Part shown: positions 35,694 to 46,289 of the stretch, piece after piece
How the letters are laid out: every line of letters starts with the position of its first letter
Numbering within the stretch: the stretch's first letter is position 1
NCBI RefSeq assembly: GCF_000312105.1
Contig: NZ_HE978638.1
Location: 550,386-614,385 of the forward strand
From: Aeromicrobium massiliense JC14
Lineage (GTDB): Bacteria > Actinomycetota > Actinomycetes > Propionibacteriales > Nocardioidaceae
Direction: 5' to 3'
Length of the DNA stretch: 64,000 nucleotides
Notes under the pieces: generated by a model
Told to the model about the DNA's origin: nothing
Seen by the model: only the letters and a program-made list of their open reading frames with translations
Databases searched by the model: none
Program-made: the position numbers and the translations under genes

Positions 35694-36439
35694 GTGACGA
35701 CCGCCCGGGAGATCGAGTGCGCGGTGGAGCGCACGAGGTCGAGCAGGCCGGACGGCGGTCGCCCGTCGCGGCCCATCACGCGCTCGATCGGACCGCGGAC
35801 CGACACCGCGCCCACCACGAGGCCGCCGTAGCCGCGCAGCGCGACGCCGACGCCGGCCTCGTCCGGGTGGAACTCGCCGGTCTCCGCGGCCCAGCCGCTC
35901 TCGCGGACGCGGCGCAGCACGGCGTCCAGCCGGGGGCGGTGGGTGATCGTCCGGCTCGAGTAGCGCTCCAGGTCGGGGGGGCGCGGCGAGCGCACGGCGT
36001 GGGCGAGCAGCACCTTGCCGGCCGCCGTCGCGTGCAGCGGCAGCAGGTCGCCGGTGCGCAGCTCCTGGGCGCTGTCGTCGGGGCGGAACACGTGGTGGAC
36101 GACCCGGGCGCCCTCCGGCTCGGGCATGGTGATGAGCACCTCCAGCCGCGATCGGGCGGCCAGCGCGTCGGCCCAGTTGGTCGCGATCGAGCGCAGGTCG
36201 TGCGGGTCGAGGGCGGTCTGCTCCAGCCGGGACAGCGAGGCGCCGAGCGCGTACGCACCCCCGCTGCCGTGCTGTTCGACCATCCCGACGTCGCGCAGGG
36301 TGCGCACCAGGCCGAACGCGGTGGTCTTGGGCAGCTCGAGGGCCGCCGCGATCTCGGCCAGGTCGAGCGGGCGTCCGGCGGCGGCGAGCGTGCGCAGCAC
36401 CGCCACCGCTCGCTCGACCGCCTGCACGTTCCCGGGCAC
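35690..36439 (-). CDS. IclR-family transcriptional regulator of the glycerol genes
   Basis: 249 residues. N-terminal winged helix-turn-helix (VQAVERAVAVL to about 65, with recognition helix LPKTTAFGLVRTL), then an IclR effector domain from about 85 (ATAAGKVLLAHA, GVGVALRGYGGLVVGAVSV). It probably binds glycerol or glycerol-3-phosphate, as GylR-type regulators do (inference). An ATG ten codons upstream (36469) is possible. I prefer GTG at 36439, because a TACCGT -10 box (minus 36451-36446) ends six bases before it. Divergent from glpF. Confidence 0.88.
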   Translation of the reverse strand: MPGNVQAVERAVAVLRTLAAAGRPLDLAEIAAALELPKTTAFGLVRTLRDVGMVEQHGSGGAYALGASLSRLEQTALDPHDLRSIATNWADALAARSRLEVLITMPEPEGARVVHHVFRPDDSAQELRTGDLLPLHATAAGKVLLAHAVRSPRPPDLERYSSRTITHRPRLDAVLRRVRESGWAAETGEFHPDEAGVGVALRGYGGLVVGAVSVRGPIERVMGRDGRPPSGLLDLVRSTAHSISRAVVT

Positions 36440-36481
36440 GGGCCCACGGTAGGACACCGCGTTCGACATCGCCGAACGGAT

Positions 36482-36514
36482 GGTGTTGCCGTGCGTCACA
36501 CCGCTTCCTAGGTT
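36482..36514 (+). promoter_or_regulatory. glpF promoter with overlapping inverted repeat
   Basis: -35 TTGCCG (36486-36491), 17-base spacer, -10 TAGGTT (36509-36514). An inverted repeat GGTGT-N11-ACACC (36482-36486 and 36498-36502) covers the -35, a plausible IclR/GylR operator. Confidence 0.5.
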
Positions 36515-36560
36515 CGCAGGAACGCCGGCAACGGAGCCGGCCGCGAGTGAGGACGGACGT

Positions 36561-37385
36561 GTGAAGCACAAGCCACTCGTCGGAGAGCTGTCCGCAGAGT
36601 TCTTCGGCACGATGATCCTGATCCTGTTCGGCGTCGGCGTCGTCGCCCAGGTCGTGACCGGCGGAGGCACCGGCGCCGAGGGCGTGTCGGGCGACTGGAA
36701 CTCCATCGCCTGGGCCTGGGGCCTGGCCGTGACCCTCGGCGTGTACGTCGCCGCGCGGCTCAGCGGCGCCCACCTGAACCCCGCCGTCACCGTCGCGCTC
36801 GCGGCCTTCAAGGGCTTCGAGTGGCGCAAGGTCGCCCCGTACTCGCTGGCTCAGCTGGCCGGCGCGTTCGTCGCCGCGCTCATCGTCCGCGTCACGTACG
36901 CGGACCAGATCGCGAAGATCGACCCCGGCCACACGAAGGCCACCCAGGGCATCTTCTCCACGTCGCCCGCGGAGGGCGTCACGGTCGCGACCGCCTTCCT
37001 GGACCAGATCGTCGGCACGGCGATCCTCGTCTTCGTCATCTTCGCGCTGACCACGGCGGCCAACAACGGCCCGCTGGCCAACCTCGGACCCGTCACCGTG
37101 GGCCTCACCGTCGTCGCGATCGGCCTGGCCTTCGGCTCGAACGCCGGCTACGCCATCAACCCGGCCCGAGACCTCGGCCCGCGGCTGGCGTCCTGGATCA
37201 CCGGCTACGGCGACGCGTTCTACTCCGCGAACGGCGACCAGCTCTACTTCTGGGTGCCGATCGTGGCCCCGGTCATCGGCGGCCTGATCGGCGGTGCGCT
37301 GTTCAAGTACGCCATCGAGGCGTTCCTGCCCGACGAGGACGCCCTGCCCAAGGCCGACGCCCCCGTCGGCGACACCAACACCTGA
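36561..37385 (+). CDS. glpF: glycerol uptake facilitator (aquaglyceroporin)
   Basis: 274 residues, MIP family, six helices plus two half-helices. The pore motifs are HLNPAVT (about residue 71) and AINPARDLGPR (about 197), whose trailing Asp is typical of glycerol-conducting members. Start GTG at 36561, giving VKHKPLVGELSAEF; the open frame upstream to 36480 overlaps the promoter. First gene of the glpF-glpK-glpD operon. Confidence 0.94.
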   Translation: MKHKPLVGELSAEFFGTMILILFGVGVVAQVVTGGGTGAEGVSGDWNSIAWAWGLAVTLGVYVAARLSGAHLNPAVTVALAAFKGFEWRKVAPYSLAQLAGAFVAALIVRVTYADQIAKIDPGHTKATQGIFSTSPAEGVTVATAFLDQIVGTAILVFVIFALTTAANNGPLANLGPVTVGLTVVAIGLAFGSNAGYAINPARDLGPRLASWITGYGDAFYSANGDQLYFWVPIVAPVIGGLIGGALFKYAIEAFLPDEDALPKADAPVGDTNT

Positions 37386-37415
37386 TCCCGCACGGACCAC
37401 GAGGAGCACACCGAC

Positions 37416-38933
<1,518 letters not shown>

Positions 38934-38944
38934 GGAGGTTCGAC

Positions 38945-40672
38945 ATGCGATCGGTAGCCCTGTCACCACAGGCCCGGGAGGACGCGCTCGACGCGATGGA
39001 GAGCGAGGTGCTCGACGTCCTGGTCGTCGGCGGCGGCGTCGTCGGGGCCGGTGCGGCGCTCGACGCCGTGACGCGCGGCCTGACCGTCGGCCTCGTCGAG
39101 GCGCGCGACGTCGCGTCCGGCACCTCCAGCCGCTCCAGCAAGCTCATGCACGGCGGGCTGCGGTACCTGGAGATGCTCGACTTCCGGCTCGTCGCCGAGG
39201 CGCTCAAGGAGCGCGGCCTCAACCTGGAGCGGCTCGCGCCGCACCTGGTCAAGAAGGTGCCGTTCCTGTACCCGCTGACGCACCGCGGCTGGGAGCGGTT
39301 CTACGTCGGCTCCGGCGTGGCCCTGTACGACGCGATGAGCAAGGCCTCGGGCTACGGCTCGAGCGTCCCGCTGCACAAGCACCTGACCCGGCGCGGCGCC
39401 CGCAAGCTCGTGCCGTCGCTGAAGAAGGACGCCCTGGTGGGCGCCCTGCGCTACTACGACGCGCAGGTCGACGACGCCCGGCACACGATGTTCCTGGCCC
39501 GCACGGCGGCCGCCTACGGCGCGCACGTCGCCACCCGGGCCCGGGTCGTCGACCTGGTCAAGGAGGGGGAGCGCGTCGTGGGTGCGCACGTCCGTGACCT
39601 GGAGACCGGCCGCGAGCTCACCGTGCGGGCGCGGCAGGTCGTCAACGCCACCGGTGTCTGGACCGACGACACCCAGCAGATGGCGGGGGAGCGCGGCCTG
39701 TTCCACGTCCGCGCCTCCAAGGGCATCCACCTCGTCGTGCCGCGCGACCGGCTGCGCAGCGAGACCGGCATGATCCTGCGCACCGAGAAGTCGGTGCTGT
39801 TCGTCATCCCGTGGGGCCGGCACTGGATCATCGGCACGACCGACACCGCGTGGTCGCTGAGCAAGGACCACCCGGCGGCGAGCGAGAGCGACATCGACTA
39901 CCTGCTCGACCACGTCAACGAGGTGCTGGAGACGCCGCTCACCCGGGCGGACGTCCAGGGCGTCTACGCCGGGCTGCGACCCCTGCTGGAGGGCGAGTCG
40001 GAGGCCACGTCGAAGCTGTCGCGCGAGCACGCGGTCGGCCACCCGGCTCCGGGCCTGGTCGTCGTGGCCGGCGGCAAGTACACGACCTATCGCGTGATGG
40101 CCAAGGACGCGATCGACGAGGCCGTCCACGGGCTGGAGGTGCAGCTCGACCGCAAGGTGCCGGAGTGCGTCACCGAGGACGTCCCGCTGCTCGGCGCCGA
40201 GGGGTACGAGGCGCTGTGGAACACCCGGCACCTGCTGGCCCGCACCAGCGGGCTGCACGAGGTGCGGGTCGAGCACCTGCTCAACCGCTACGGCTCGCTC
40301 GTGCACGAGGTGCTCGAGCTCGTCCAACAGGACCCGTCGCTGGGGGAGCCGCTCACCGGTGCGAACGACTACCTGCGGGCCGAGGTGGTCTACGCGGCCA
40401 GCCACGAGGGGGCCCGTCACGTCGACGACGTCCTGACGCGGCGCACGCGCGTCTCGATCGAGGAGTTCGACCGCGGACTCGGGGTCGTCGAGGAGGTCGC
40501 CGACCTCATGGCCGGCGTCCTGGGCTGGGACGGCTCGCAGCGCGACCGCGAGGTCGAGCACTACCGCAGCCGGGTCGAGGCGGAGCTGGAGAGCCAGCGG
40601 ATGCCCGACGACGAGACGGCCGACGCCGCCCGCAAGGGCGCGCCGGACGTCGTGCCGGTGACGACCACCTGA
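38945..40672 (+). CDS. glpD: glycerol-3-phosphate dehydrogenase, FAD-dependent
   Basis: 575 residues, the aerobic membrane-associated enzyme feeding electrons to quinone. Seen: FAD motif VVGGGVVGAGAALDA (about 20), GTSSRSSKLMHGGLRYLE, NATGVWTD, and GGKYTTYRVMAKDA, then a C-terminal DUF-type helical cap (about 400-545). The ATG at 38945 has GAGGAGG upstream. Last gene of the glp operon. Confidence 0.95.
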   Translation: MRSVALSPQAREDALDAMESEVLDVLVVGGGVVGAGAALDAVTRGLTVGLVEARDVASGTSSRSSKLMHGGLRYLEMLDFRLVAEALKERGLNLERLAPHLVKKVPFLYPLTHRGWERFYVGSGVALYDAMSKASGYGSSVPLHKHLTRRGARKLVPSLKKDALVGALRYYDAQVDDARHTMFLARTAAAYGAHVATRARVVDLVKEGERVVGAHVRDLETGRELTVRARQVVNATGVWTDDTQQMAGERGLFHVRASKGIHLVVPRDRLRSETGMILRTEKSVLFVIPWGRHWIIGTTDTAWSLSKDHPAASESDIDYLLDHVNEVLETPLTRADVQGVYAGLRPLLEGESEATSKLSREHAVGHPAPGLVVVAGGKYTTYRVMAKDAIDEAVHGLEVQLDRKVPECVTEDVPLLGAEGYEALWNTRHLLARTSGLHEVRVEHLLNRYGSLVHEVLELVQQDPSLGEPLTGANDYLRAEVVYAASHEGARHVDDVLTRRTRVSIEEFDRGLGVVEEVADLMAGVLGWDGSQRDREVEHYRSRVEAELESQRMPDDETADAARKGAPDVVPVTTT

Positions 40673-40694
40673 GGTCGGAGCCGGCCGGACGGAC

Positions 40695-40738
40695 CGACGG
40701 CGCCGTCGTGCGGAGAGATCCGCGCGGCGGCGCCGTCG
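40695..40738. terminator. nested hairpin between glpD and tRNA-Leu
   Basis: Outer 11-bp stem (40695-40705 with 40728-40738) enclosing an inner 5-bp hairpin (40710-40714 with 40719-40723, GAGA loop). It probably terminates both convergent units. Confidence 0.65.
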
Positions 40739-40756
40739 TCGTGTCGGTGCTCGGGG

Positions 40757-40839
40757 TGCCGGGTACGGGACTCGAACCCGTACGCCCTCTCGGACAGTGG
40801 TTTTTGAGACCACCGCGTCTACCATTCCGCCAACCCGGC
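40757..40839 (-). tRNA. tRNA-Leu (anticodon CAA)
   Basis: 83 bases on the minus strand. The acceptor stem GCCGGGT pairs with ACCCGGC. The anticodon stem GTGGT/ACCAC has loop CTCAAAA, giving anticodon CAA (reads UUG). The long variable arm is class II, as for leucine. The T-arm has GGTTCGAGTCC. The bases after the discriminator A are CCC, so CCA must be added after transcription. Confidence 0.95.
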
Positions 40840-40868
40840 CAGGCGCCCGACGCGTCGCGGGCGCCGGA

Positions 40869-40874
40869 TAACCT
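40869..40874 (+). promoter_or_regulatory. -10 box of pdtaR-like gene
   Basis: TAACCT, six bases, then the GTG at 40881. Leaderless arrangement. Confidence 0.6.
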
Positions 40875-40880
40875 TCTCAT

Positions 40881-41492
40881 GTGGACGACCTGACGACCGA
40901 CGCGACACCGGCCCCGCGCGTGCTCATCGCCGAGGACGAGGCGCTCATCCGGCTCGACCTCTCCGAGATGCTCGCCGAGGAGGGCTACGACGTGGTCGGC
41001 CAGGCGGCCGACGGCGAGCAGGCCGTGGCCCTGGCCCACGAGCTGCGTCCGGACCTGGTGGTCATGGACGTCAAGATGCCCAAGCTCGACGGCATCGCCG
41101 CCGCCTCGCAGATCGCCCAGGCCCGCATCGCCCCCGTGGTCATGCTGACCGCGTTCAGCCAGCGCGACCTGGTCGAGCGGGCGGGGGAGGCCGGCGCGAT
41201 GGCCTACCTGGTGAAGCCGTTCACGAAGTCCGACCTGGTGCCGGCGATCGAGGTGGCCCGCAGCCGCTTCGCCGAGCTGCGCCAGCTCGCCGACGAGGTC
41301 GGCTCGCTGGAGGAGCAGCTCGCGGCGCGCAAGGCGGTCGAGCGTGCCAAGTCGCTGCTGCAGGCCGCGCTGGGCATCAGCGAGGCCGAGGCGTTCCGCT
41401 GGATCCAGAAGACGGCGATGGACCTGCGCATGTCCGCGCGCGAGGTCGCCGAGCAGGTCGTCGAGAAGGGCCCGGGCCTCGGCGCGTCCTGA
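40881..41492 (+). CDS. pdtaR: ANTAR-domain response regulator (PdtaR-like)
   Basis: 203 residues. Receiver domain (about 12-130): acidic pocket EDEALIR, phospho-acceptor Asp in VVMDVKMPKLDG (about residue 60), and Lys in YLVKPFTKSD. A coiled segment leads to a C-terminal ANTAR domain (about 140-195, ARKAVERAKSLLQA, SEAEAFRWIQKTAMD). ANTAR proteins bind paired hexaloop RNA hairpins to antiterminate transcription. The partner histidine kinase (PdtaS type) is not in the window. The GTG at 40881 is fixed by the promoter; the ATG at 40879 is out of frame. Confidence 0.92.
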   Translation: MDDLTTDATPAPRVLIAEDEALIRLDLSEMLAEEGYDVVGQAADGEQAVALAHELRPDLVVMDVKMPKLDGIAAASQIAQARIAPVVMLTAFSQRDLVERAGEAGAMAYLVKPFTKSDLVPAIEVARSRFAELRQLADEVGSLEEQLAARKAVERAKSLLQAALGISEAEAFRWIQKTAMDLRMSAREVAEQVVEKGPGLGAS

Positions 41493-41644
41493 TCGGACGC
41501 ATTACAACTTGGCTACGAAACCGATCAATTCTCCGTGCGTAACCCATTCGGCACGAACGAGGACTACTTTCATCGCAACGCGACCTGGGTCACGACCCTG
41601 ACGGAATCCAGGCCGACCATCCGTTGAAGATCCCCGGAGGATTG

Positions 41645-42913
41645 ATGAAGAACAGCACCAAGCTTGTTCGCCTCGCCGCCGTTGCTGCTGCGAGCGCCCT
41701 CGTGCTCGCCGCCTGCGGCGGAGGCGACGACGACAAGTCTTCGGACGACAAGACCTCGGCCGCTCCCGCCGCCAAGGGCGACGGCACGCTGACCGTCGGC
41801 ACCCTGCTGCCGTCGACCGGTGACCTCGCCTTCCTCGGCCCGCCGGAGTTCGCGGGCGTCGACCTCGCGGTCAAGGACATCAACGAGGCCGGCGGCGTGC
41901 TCGGCAAGCCGGTCGCGCAGTCCAAGGCCGACTCCGGCGACGGCACGCCGAAGATCGCCCCCGGCTCGGTCGACAAGCTGCTCGCCGCGAAGTCCGACGT
42001 CATTGTCGGCGCCGCGTCGTCGAGCGTCTCGCTGTCGGTCATCGACAAGATCATCGGCGCCGGCGTCGTGCAGTTCTCGCCGGCCAACACGTCGACCGCC
42101 TTCGACGAGTACGACGACAAGGGCCTGTACTTCCGCACGGCTCCGTCGGACGTCCTCCAGGGCGCGGTGCTCGGCAACCTGGTGCTGCAGGACGGCGCCA
42201 AGAACGTCGCCATCCTGGCCCGCCAGGAGGCGTACGGCGAGGCGCTGGCCGAGAACACCAAGAAGACCATCGAGGAGCAGGGCGGCAAGGTCGCCGAGAC
42301 CGTGCTGTACGCGGTCGACGCCACCTCGTACACCTCGGAGATCCAGAAGATCAAGGACTCGGGCGCCGACGCGATCATCGTCATCGCCTTCAACGAGACC
42401 ACCAAGATCATCCCGGGTCTGGAGCAGGCCGGCATCGGCCCGAAGCAGGTCCCCACGTACTTCGTCGACGGCAACACGGCGGACTACAGCAAGGACTTCC
42501 CGAAGGGCACGCTGCAGGGCGTCAAGGCCACCTACCCGGGTGCCGAGCTCAAGGACGACTTCAAGGCCCGCATGCTCGAGGTCGACCCGAAGCTGACCGA
42601 CTTCACGTACGGACCGGAGTCCTACGACGCGACCATCCTGTCGGCCCTGGCCGCCGAGGCCGCGAAGGACGACTCGGGCAAGTCGATCGCCAGCAAGCTG
42701 GTCGAGGTCTCCGCCGAGGGTGAGAAGTGCACGACGTTCAAGGACTGCGTCGCGCTCGTCAAGGACGGCAAGGACATCGACTACGACGGTGTCTCCGGCC
42801 CGGTCGACCTGAACGAGTCCGGCAGCCCCTCGAAGGCCACCATCGGCATCTTCGAGTACGCCGCGGACAACACGTTCAAGAACACCGACTACATCACCGG
42901 CGTCGTCGAGTGA
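41645..42913 (+). CDS. LivK-type ABC transporter substrate-binding lipoprotein (orphan)
   Basis: 422 residues. Lipoprotein signal with lipobox LVLAAC (Cys24), a Gly/Asp/Ser/Lys linker, then a type I periplasmic-binding fold (GTLLPSTGDLAFLGPPE onward). It resembles branched-chain amino acid or urea/amide binding proteins (LivK family). The ATG at 41645 follows CGGAGGA; an upstream in-frame ATG (41624) overlaps that site. The expected permeases and ATPases do not follow: a strong terminator comes 21 bases after the stop. The upstream 150 bases are notably AT-rich for this genome, consistent with a strong promoter region. Confidence 0.9.
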   Translation: MKNSTKLVRLAAVAAASALVLAACGGGDDDKSSDDKTSAAPAAKGDGTLTVGTLLPSTGDLAFLGPPEFAGVDLAVKDINEAGGVLGKPVAQSKADSGDGTPKIAPGSVDKLLAAKSDVIVGAASSSVSLSVIDKIIGAGVVQFSPANTSTAFDEYDDKGLYFRTAPSDVLQGAVLGNLVLQDGAKNVAILARQEAYGEALAENTKKTIEEQGGKVAETVLYAVDATSYTSEIQKIKDSGADAIIVIAFNETTKIIPGLEQAGIGPKQVPTYFVDGNTADYSKDFPKGTLQGVKATYPGAELKDDFKARMLEVDPKLTDFTYGPESYDATILSALAAEAAKDDSGKSIASKLVEVSAEGEKCTTFKDCVALVKDGKDIDYDGVSGPVDLNESGSPSKATIGIFEYAADNTFKNTDYITGVVE

Positions 42914-42934
42914 CCTGCTGAACCCAGCAACAGC

Positions 42935-42964
42935 AAGGGGCCCCGGCTTTCGCCGGGGCCCCTT
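42935..42964. terminator. bidirectional terminator between livK-like gene and metB
   Basis: Perfect 13-bp stem (42935-42947 with 42952-42964) and TTTC loop between convergent genes. Confidence 0.88.
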
Positions 42965-42986
42965 CGCGTGTGCGGTGCGGTGCGGG

Positions 42987-44129
42987 TCAGGACAGCGCCT
43001 GCTCCAGGTCCGCGAGCAGGTCGGCGGTGTCCTCGATGCCCACCGACAGACGCACCAGGTCGTCCGGCACCTCCAGCAGCGACCCGGCGGTGGACGCGTG
43101 GGTCATCGCGCCGGGGTGCTCGATGAGCGACTCGACCCCGCCGAGGCTCTCGGCCAGCGTGAACACCTCGGTGCGCGCGCACAGGTCGAGCGCCGCCTGG
43201 CGTCCACCGGCCAGCCGCAGCGAGATCATGCCGCCGAAGCGGCGCATCTGCTTGGCCGCGGTGTCGTGGCCGGGGTGCTCGGGCAGGCCCGGGTAGAGCA
43301 CCTTCGCGACGGCGGAGTGGCCGACCAGCATGTCGACGATCGCCTCGGCGCTGGTGCAGTGCTGCTCCATGCGCAGCGCGAGCGTCTTGGCGCCGCGCAG
43401 CGTGAGGTACGCGCCGAACGGGTCCGGCACACCGCCGGCACCGTTCTGCAGGAACCCGAACCCGAGGTCGAGCTCCTCGTCGTCGGTGATCAGCACGCCG
43501 CCGACGACGTCGGAGTGGCCACCGACGTACTTGGTGGTGGAGTGCAGCACGATGTCCGCGCCGAGCGACAGCGGCTGCTGCAGGTACGGCGAGGCGAAGG
43601 TGTTGTCGACCAGCAGCTTCGCGCCGGACGTGTGCGCCAGCTCGGCGGCCGCCGCGATGTCGCCGACGTTGAGCAGCGGGTTGGTCGGGGTCTCCATCCA
43701 GACGAGCTTCGTCTCGGGACGGATGGCCTCGCGGATGGCGTCCAGGTCGTTCACCGCGGCGGGGGTGTAGCTGATGCCCCACTGGGTGAAGACCTTGTCG
43801 ATCAGCCGGAAGGTGCCGCCGTAGGCGTCGTTCGGGATGACCAGGTGGTCGCCGGGGCGCAGGATCGTGCGCAGGGCGCAGTCGGTCGCGGCCATGCCCG
43901 AGCTGAACGCCCGTCCGTACGTGCCGTTCTCCAGCGCGGCCAGGTTCGCCTCGAGCGAGCGGCGCGTCGGGTTGCCGGTGCGCGCGTACTCGAAGCCCGA
44001 GCGCATGCCGCCGACGCCGTCCTGGGCGAACGTGGACGAGGCGTAGATCGGCGTGTTCACCGCACCGGTGACCGGGTCCGGCTCCCAGCCGGCGTGGACG
44101 GCGCGGGTGCTGAAGCCGTGGTCGGTCAT
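42987..44129 (-). CDS. metB: cystathionine gamma-synthase
   Basis: 380 residues, Cys/Met-metabolism PLP family. Seen: TRAVHAGWEPDPVTGAVN, YARTGNPTRRSLE, SSGMAA, the PLP Lys in VLHSTTKYVGGHSDVVGG, and LAESLGGVESLIEHP. It forms cystathionine from an activated homoserine and cysteine; some relatives work in the reverse direction (gamma-lyase), and sequence alone does not fully separate them. The ATG at 44129 overlaps the cbs stop (ATGA), so it is co-transcribed with cbs. Together they could give cysteine-homocysteine interconversion. Confidence 0.92.
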   Translation of the reverse strand: MTDHGFSTRAVHAGWEPDPVTGAVNTPIYASSTFAQDGVGGMRSGFEYARTGNPTRRSLEANLAALENGTYGRAFSSGMAATDCALRTILRPGDHLVIPNDAYGGTFRLIDKVFTQWGISYTPAAVNDLDAIREAIRPETKLVWMETPTNPLLNVGDIAAAAELAHTSGAKLLVDNTFASPYLQQPLSLGADIVLHSTTKYVGGHSDVVGGVLITDDEELDLGFGFLQNGAGGVPDPFGAYLTLRGAKTLALRMEQHCTSAEAIVDMLVGHSAVAKVLYPGLPEHPGHDTAAKQMRRFGGMISLRLAGGRQAALDLCARTEVFTLAESLGGVESLIEHPGAMTHASTAGSLLEVPDDLVRLSVGIEDTADLLADLEQALS

Positions 44130-45499
44130 ACGTGCACTCCCAGCAGGTCGTGGCGGGTGAGGACGCCGACGGGCTGGCCCTCGTCGACGACCATGAGGGC
44201 GTCGCTCTCGCTGAGCGCCTTCATGGTGGCGGTGAGGTCCTCGCCGACGCCGATGAGCGGCAGGCGGGGCCCCATGTGGTCGGCGACGGCGTCGGTGAGC
44301 GAGGCGCGTCCCTCGAAGACCGCGCTCAGCAGGTCGCTCTCGTTGACCGATCCGGCGACCTCGCCGATGACGACCGGCGGCTCGGCGCCGACGACGGGCA
44401 TCTGCGAGACGCCGTACTCGCGCAGGATCTCGATCGCGTCTCGCACCGTCTCGGACGGGTGCGTGTGCACGAGCGCCGGCATGTCGCCGGACTTCTTGCG
44501 CAGGATGTCGCCGACCGTCGGTTCGTCCGTGCGGCCGTCCAGCGACGTGCGCAGGAAGCCGTACGAGCTCATCCAGTCGTCGTTGAAGATCTTGCCCATG
44601 TAGCCGCGGCCCCCGTCGGGCAGCAGCACGACGATGACGGCGTCCGGCTCGCGACGGGCGACCTCGAGGGCGGCGACGACGGCCATGCCGCACGAGCCGC
44701 CGACGAGCAGGCCCTCCTCGCGGGCGAGGCGGCGCGTCATGTCGAACGAGTCGGCGTCGGTGACCGCGATGATCTCGTCGGTGACGGACGGGTCGTAGGC
44801 GCTCGGCCAGAAGTCCTCGCCGACACCCTCGACCAGGTAGGGGCGTCCGGTGCCGCCGGAGTAGACCGAGCCGACCGGGTCGGCGCCGATGATCTTCACG
44901 CGACCGTCGGACACCTCCTTGAGGTAGCGGCCGGCGCCCGTGATGGTGCCGCCGGTGCCGACGCCCGCGACGAAGTGGGTGATCTTGCCGTCGGTGTCGG
45001 CCCAGATCTCCGGACCGGTGGTCTCGTAGTGACTCTGCGGGCCGGCCGGGTTGGAGTACTGGTCGGGCTTCCAGGCGCCCTCGACCTCACGCACGAGACG
45101 GTCGGAGACCGAGTAGTACGAGTCGGGGTGCTCGGGCGGCACGGCGGTGGGGCACACGACGACCTCGGCGCCGTAGGCGCGCAGCACGTTGCGCTTGTCC
45201 TCGCCGACCTTGTCCGGGCACACGAAGATGCATTGGTAGCCGCGCTGCTGGGCGACGAGGGCGAGGCCGACGCCGGTGTTGCCCGAGGTGGGCTCGACGA
45301 TCGTGCCGCCGGGCTTCAGGGCTCCGGACGCCTCGGCGGCGTCCACCATCCTGACCGCGATGCGGTCCTTGGAGCTGCCTCCGGGGTTGAGGTACTCGAT
45401 CTTGGCCGCGACCAGCCCGGAACCGGGAGTGACGACGTTGTTGAGCCTGACCAGCGGGGTGCCCCCGACGAGGTCGACCACGTGATTGGCGATCCGCAT
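44126..45499 (-). CDS. cbs: cystathionine beta-synthase
   Basis: 457 residues. Fold-type II PLP domain (1-320): PLP Lys in LNPGGSSKDRIAVRM (about residue 45), EPTSGNTGVGLAL, and the GVGTGGTITGAGRYLKE phosphate loop. Two C-terminal CBS domains (about 335-395 and 400-457) follow. It condenses serine and homocysteine. The CBS pair distinguishes it from CysK/CysM. The start at 45499 has an AAGAAT box six bases upstream, a weak match to the leaderless pattern. Confidence 0.93.
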   Translation of the reverse strand: MRIANHVVDLVGGTPLVRLNNVVTPGSGLVAAKIEYLNPGGSSKDRIAVRMVDAAEASGALKPGGTIVEPTSGNTGVGLALVAQQRGYQCIFVCPDKVGEDKRNVLRAYGAEVVVCPTAVPPEHPDSYYSVSDRLVREVEGAWKPDQYSNPAGPQSHYETTGPEIWADTDGKITHFVAGVGTGGTITGAGRYLKEVSDGRVKIIGADPVGSVYSGGTGRPYLVEGVGEDFWPSAYDPSVTDEIIAVTDADSFDMTRRLAREEGLLVGGSCGMAVVAALEVARREPDAVIVVLLPDGGRGYMGKIFNDDWMSSYGFLRTSLDGRTDEPTVGDILRKKSGDMPALVHTHPSETVRDAIEILREYGVSQMPVVGAEPPVVIGEVAGSVNESDLLSAVFEGRASLTDAVADHMGPRLPLIGVGEDLTATMKALSESDALMVVDEGQPVGVLTRHDLLGVHV

Positions 45500-45545
45500 G
45501 CCGCCATTCTTGCATCCAGTCCGTGAGACGCCCGGGCGAGGCGGG

Positions 45546-46289
45546 CTACCGGGCGGTCAGCACCGGGCGGGCCTCGCGGACGTCGATCGTGGTGGCCGGA
45601 CCGGTGGCGGTGATCGTCTCCGCCAGGGTCTGCCAGGGGCCGCCGTCGACGCGGAAGCGCACCTCGTAGGTCGCGTCGACGCGGAGCGTGACGCCGCGGG
45701 CCGGGCGCTCGTAGCGGTGCACGACGTCCTTGCTCGGGTACGGTGCGCCCGGCGTCGTCGTCTGCTGGCTGGTGCCGTCGCCGTGGTGCCACGTGTAGGT
45801 GGTGGGGGAGGCCTCGAGCTCGACGCTGCTGCCCAGCAGGCTGATGCTGCGGGCGAAGTCCGGCTCGGTCGTGTGCAGGATCGTGTCGAGGTTGACCAGC
45901 GTCTCGCCGCCGGGCTGCACCGACAGCCGCAGGCTCGGCAGACCGATCTCGCGCACCGCGGTCAGCACCCGCCCCGGGGTGACCTGCGGAGCCTCCGGCT
46001 CGTCCGCCACCGGCTGCGCCGGGTTTTCGGCCTCGTTGGGGCTGAGTGCGCACCGCCAGTTGGGGTTCGACATGTCGAAGAAGCACCGAGGTGGGGGCGT
46101 GGAACGGACCGGCGCGCTCCAGGGCTTCCGCCCGCGTTGGGCATCGGGTGCTGGCCCACCAGATGTAATGCGAGGGTGCACGGCCTTGTCAGCCTGCAGT
46201 TCGATACCCGGTGACGTTTCACTCGGATCAACCGTCACATCATGAGGGAGGGCAGTCAGGAGCAAGAGGACGACGCTTGCGGTGTTCAC
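45546..46289 (-). CDS. secreted protein with PKD-like C-terminal region
   Basis: 247 residues, function unknown. An N-terminal hydrophobic stretch (about 4-15) is a short signal peptide. The mid-section holds two Cys (PRCFFD, WRCALS). The C-terminal half (from about 110) looks like an immunoglobulin/PKD-type beta domain: TYTWHHGDGTS, VVHRYERPARGVTL, TYEVRFRVDGGPWQTLAE. The GTG start overlaps the stop of the upstream lipoprotein gene (GTGA). The first 60 codons are distinctly less GC-rich than the surroundings. Confidence 0.65.
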   Translation of the reverse strand: MNTASVVLLLLTALPHDVTVDPSETSPGIELQADKAVHPRITSGGPAPDAQRGRKPWSAPVRSTPPPRCFFDMSNPNWRCALSPNEAENPAQPVADEPEAPQVTPGRVLTAVREIGLPSLRLSVQPGGETLVNLDTILHTTEPDFARSISLLGSSVELEASPTTYTWHHGDGTSQQTTTPGAPYPSKDVVHRYERPARGVTLRVDATYEVRFRVDGGPWQTLAETITATGPATTIDVREARPVLTAR

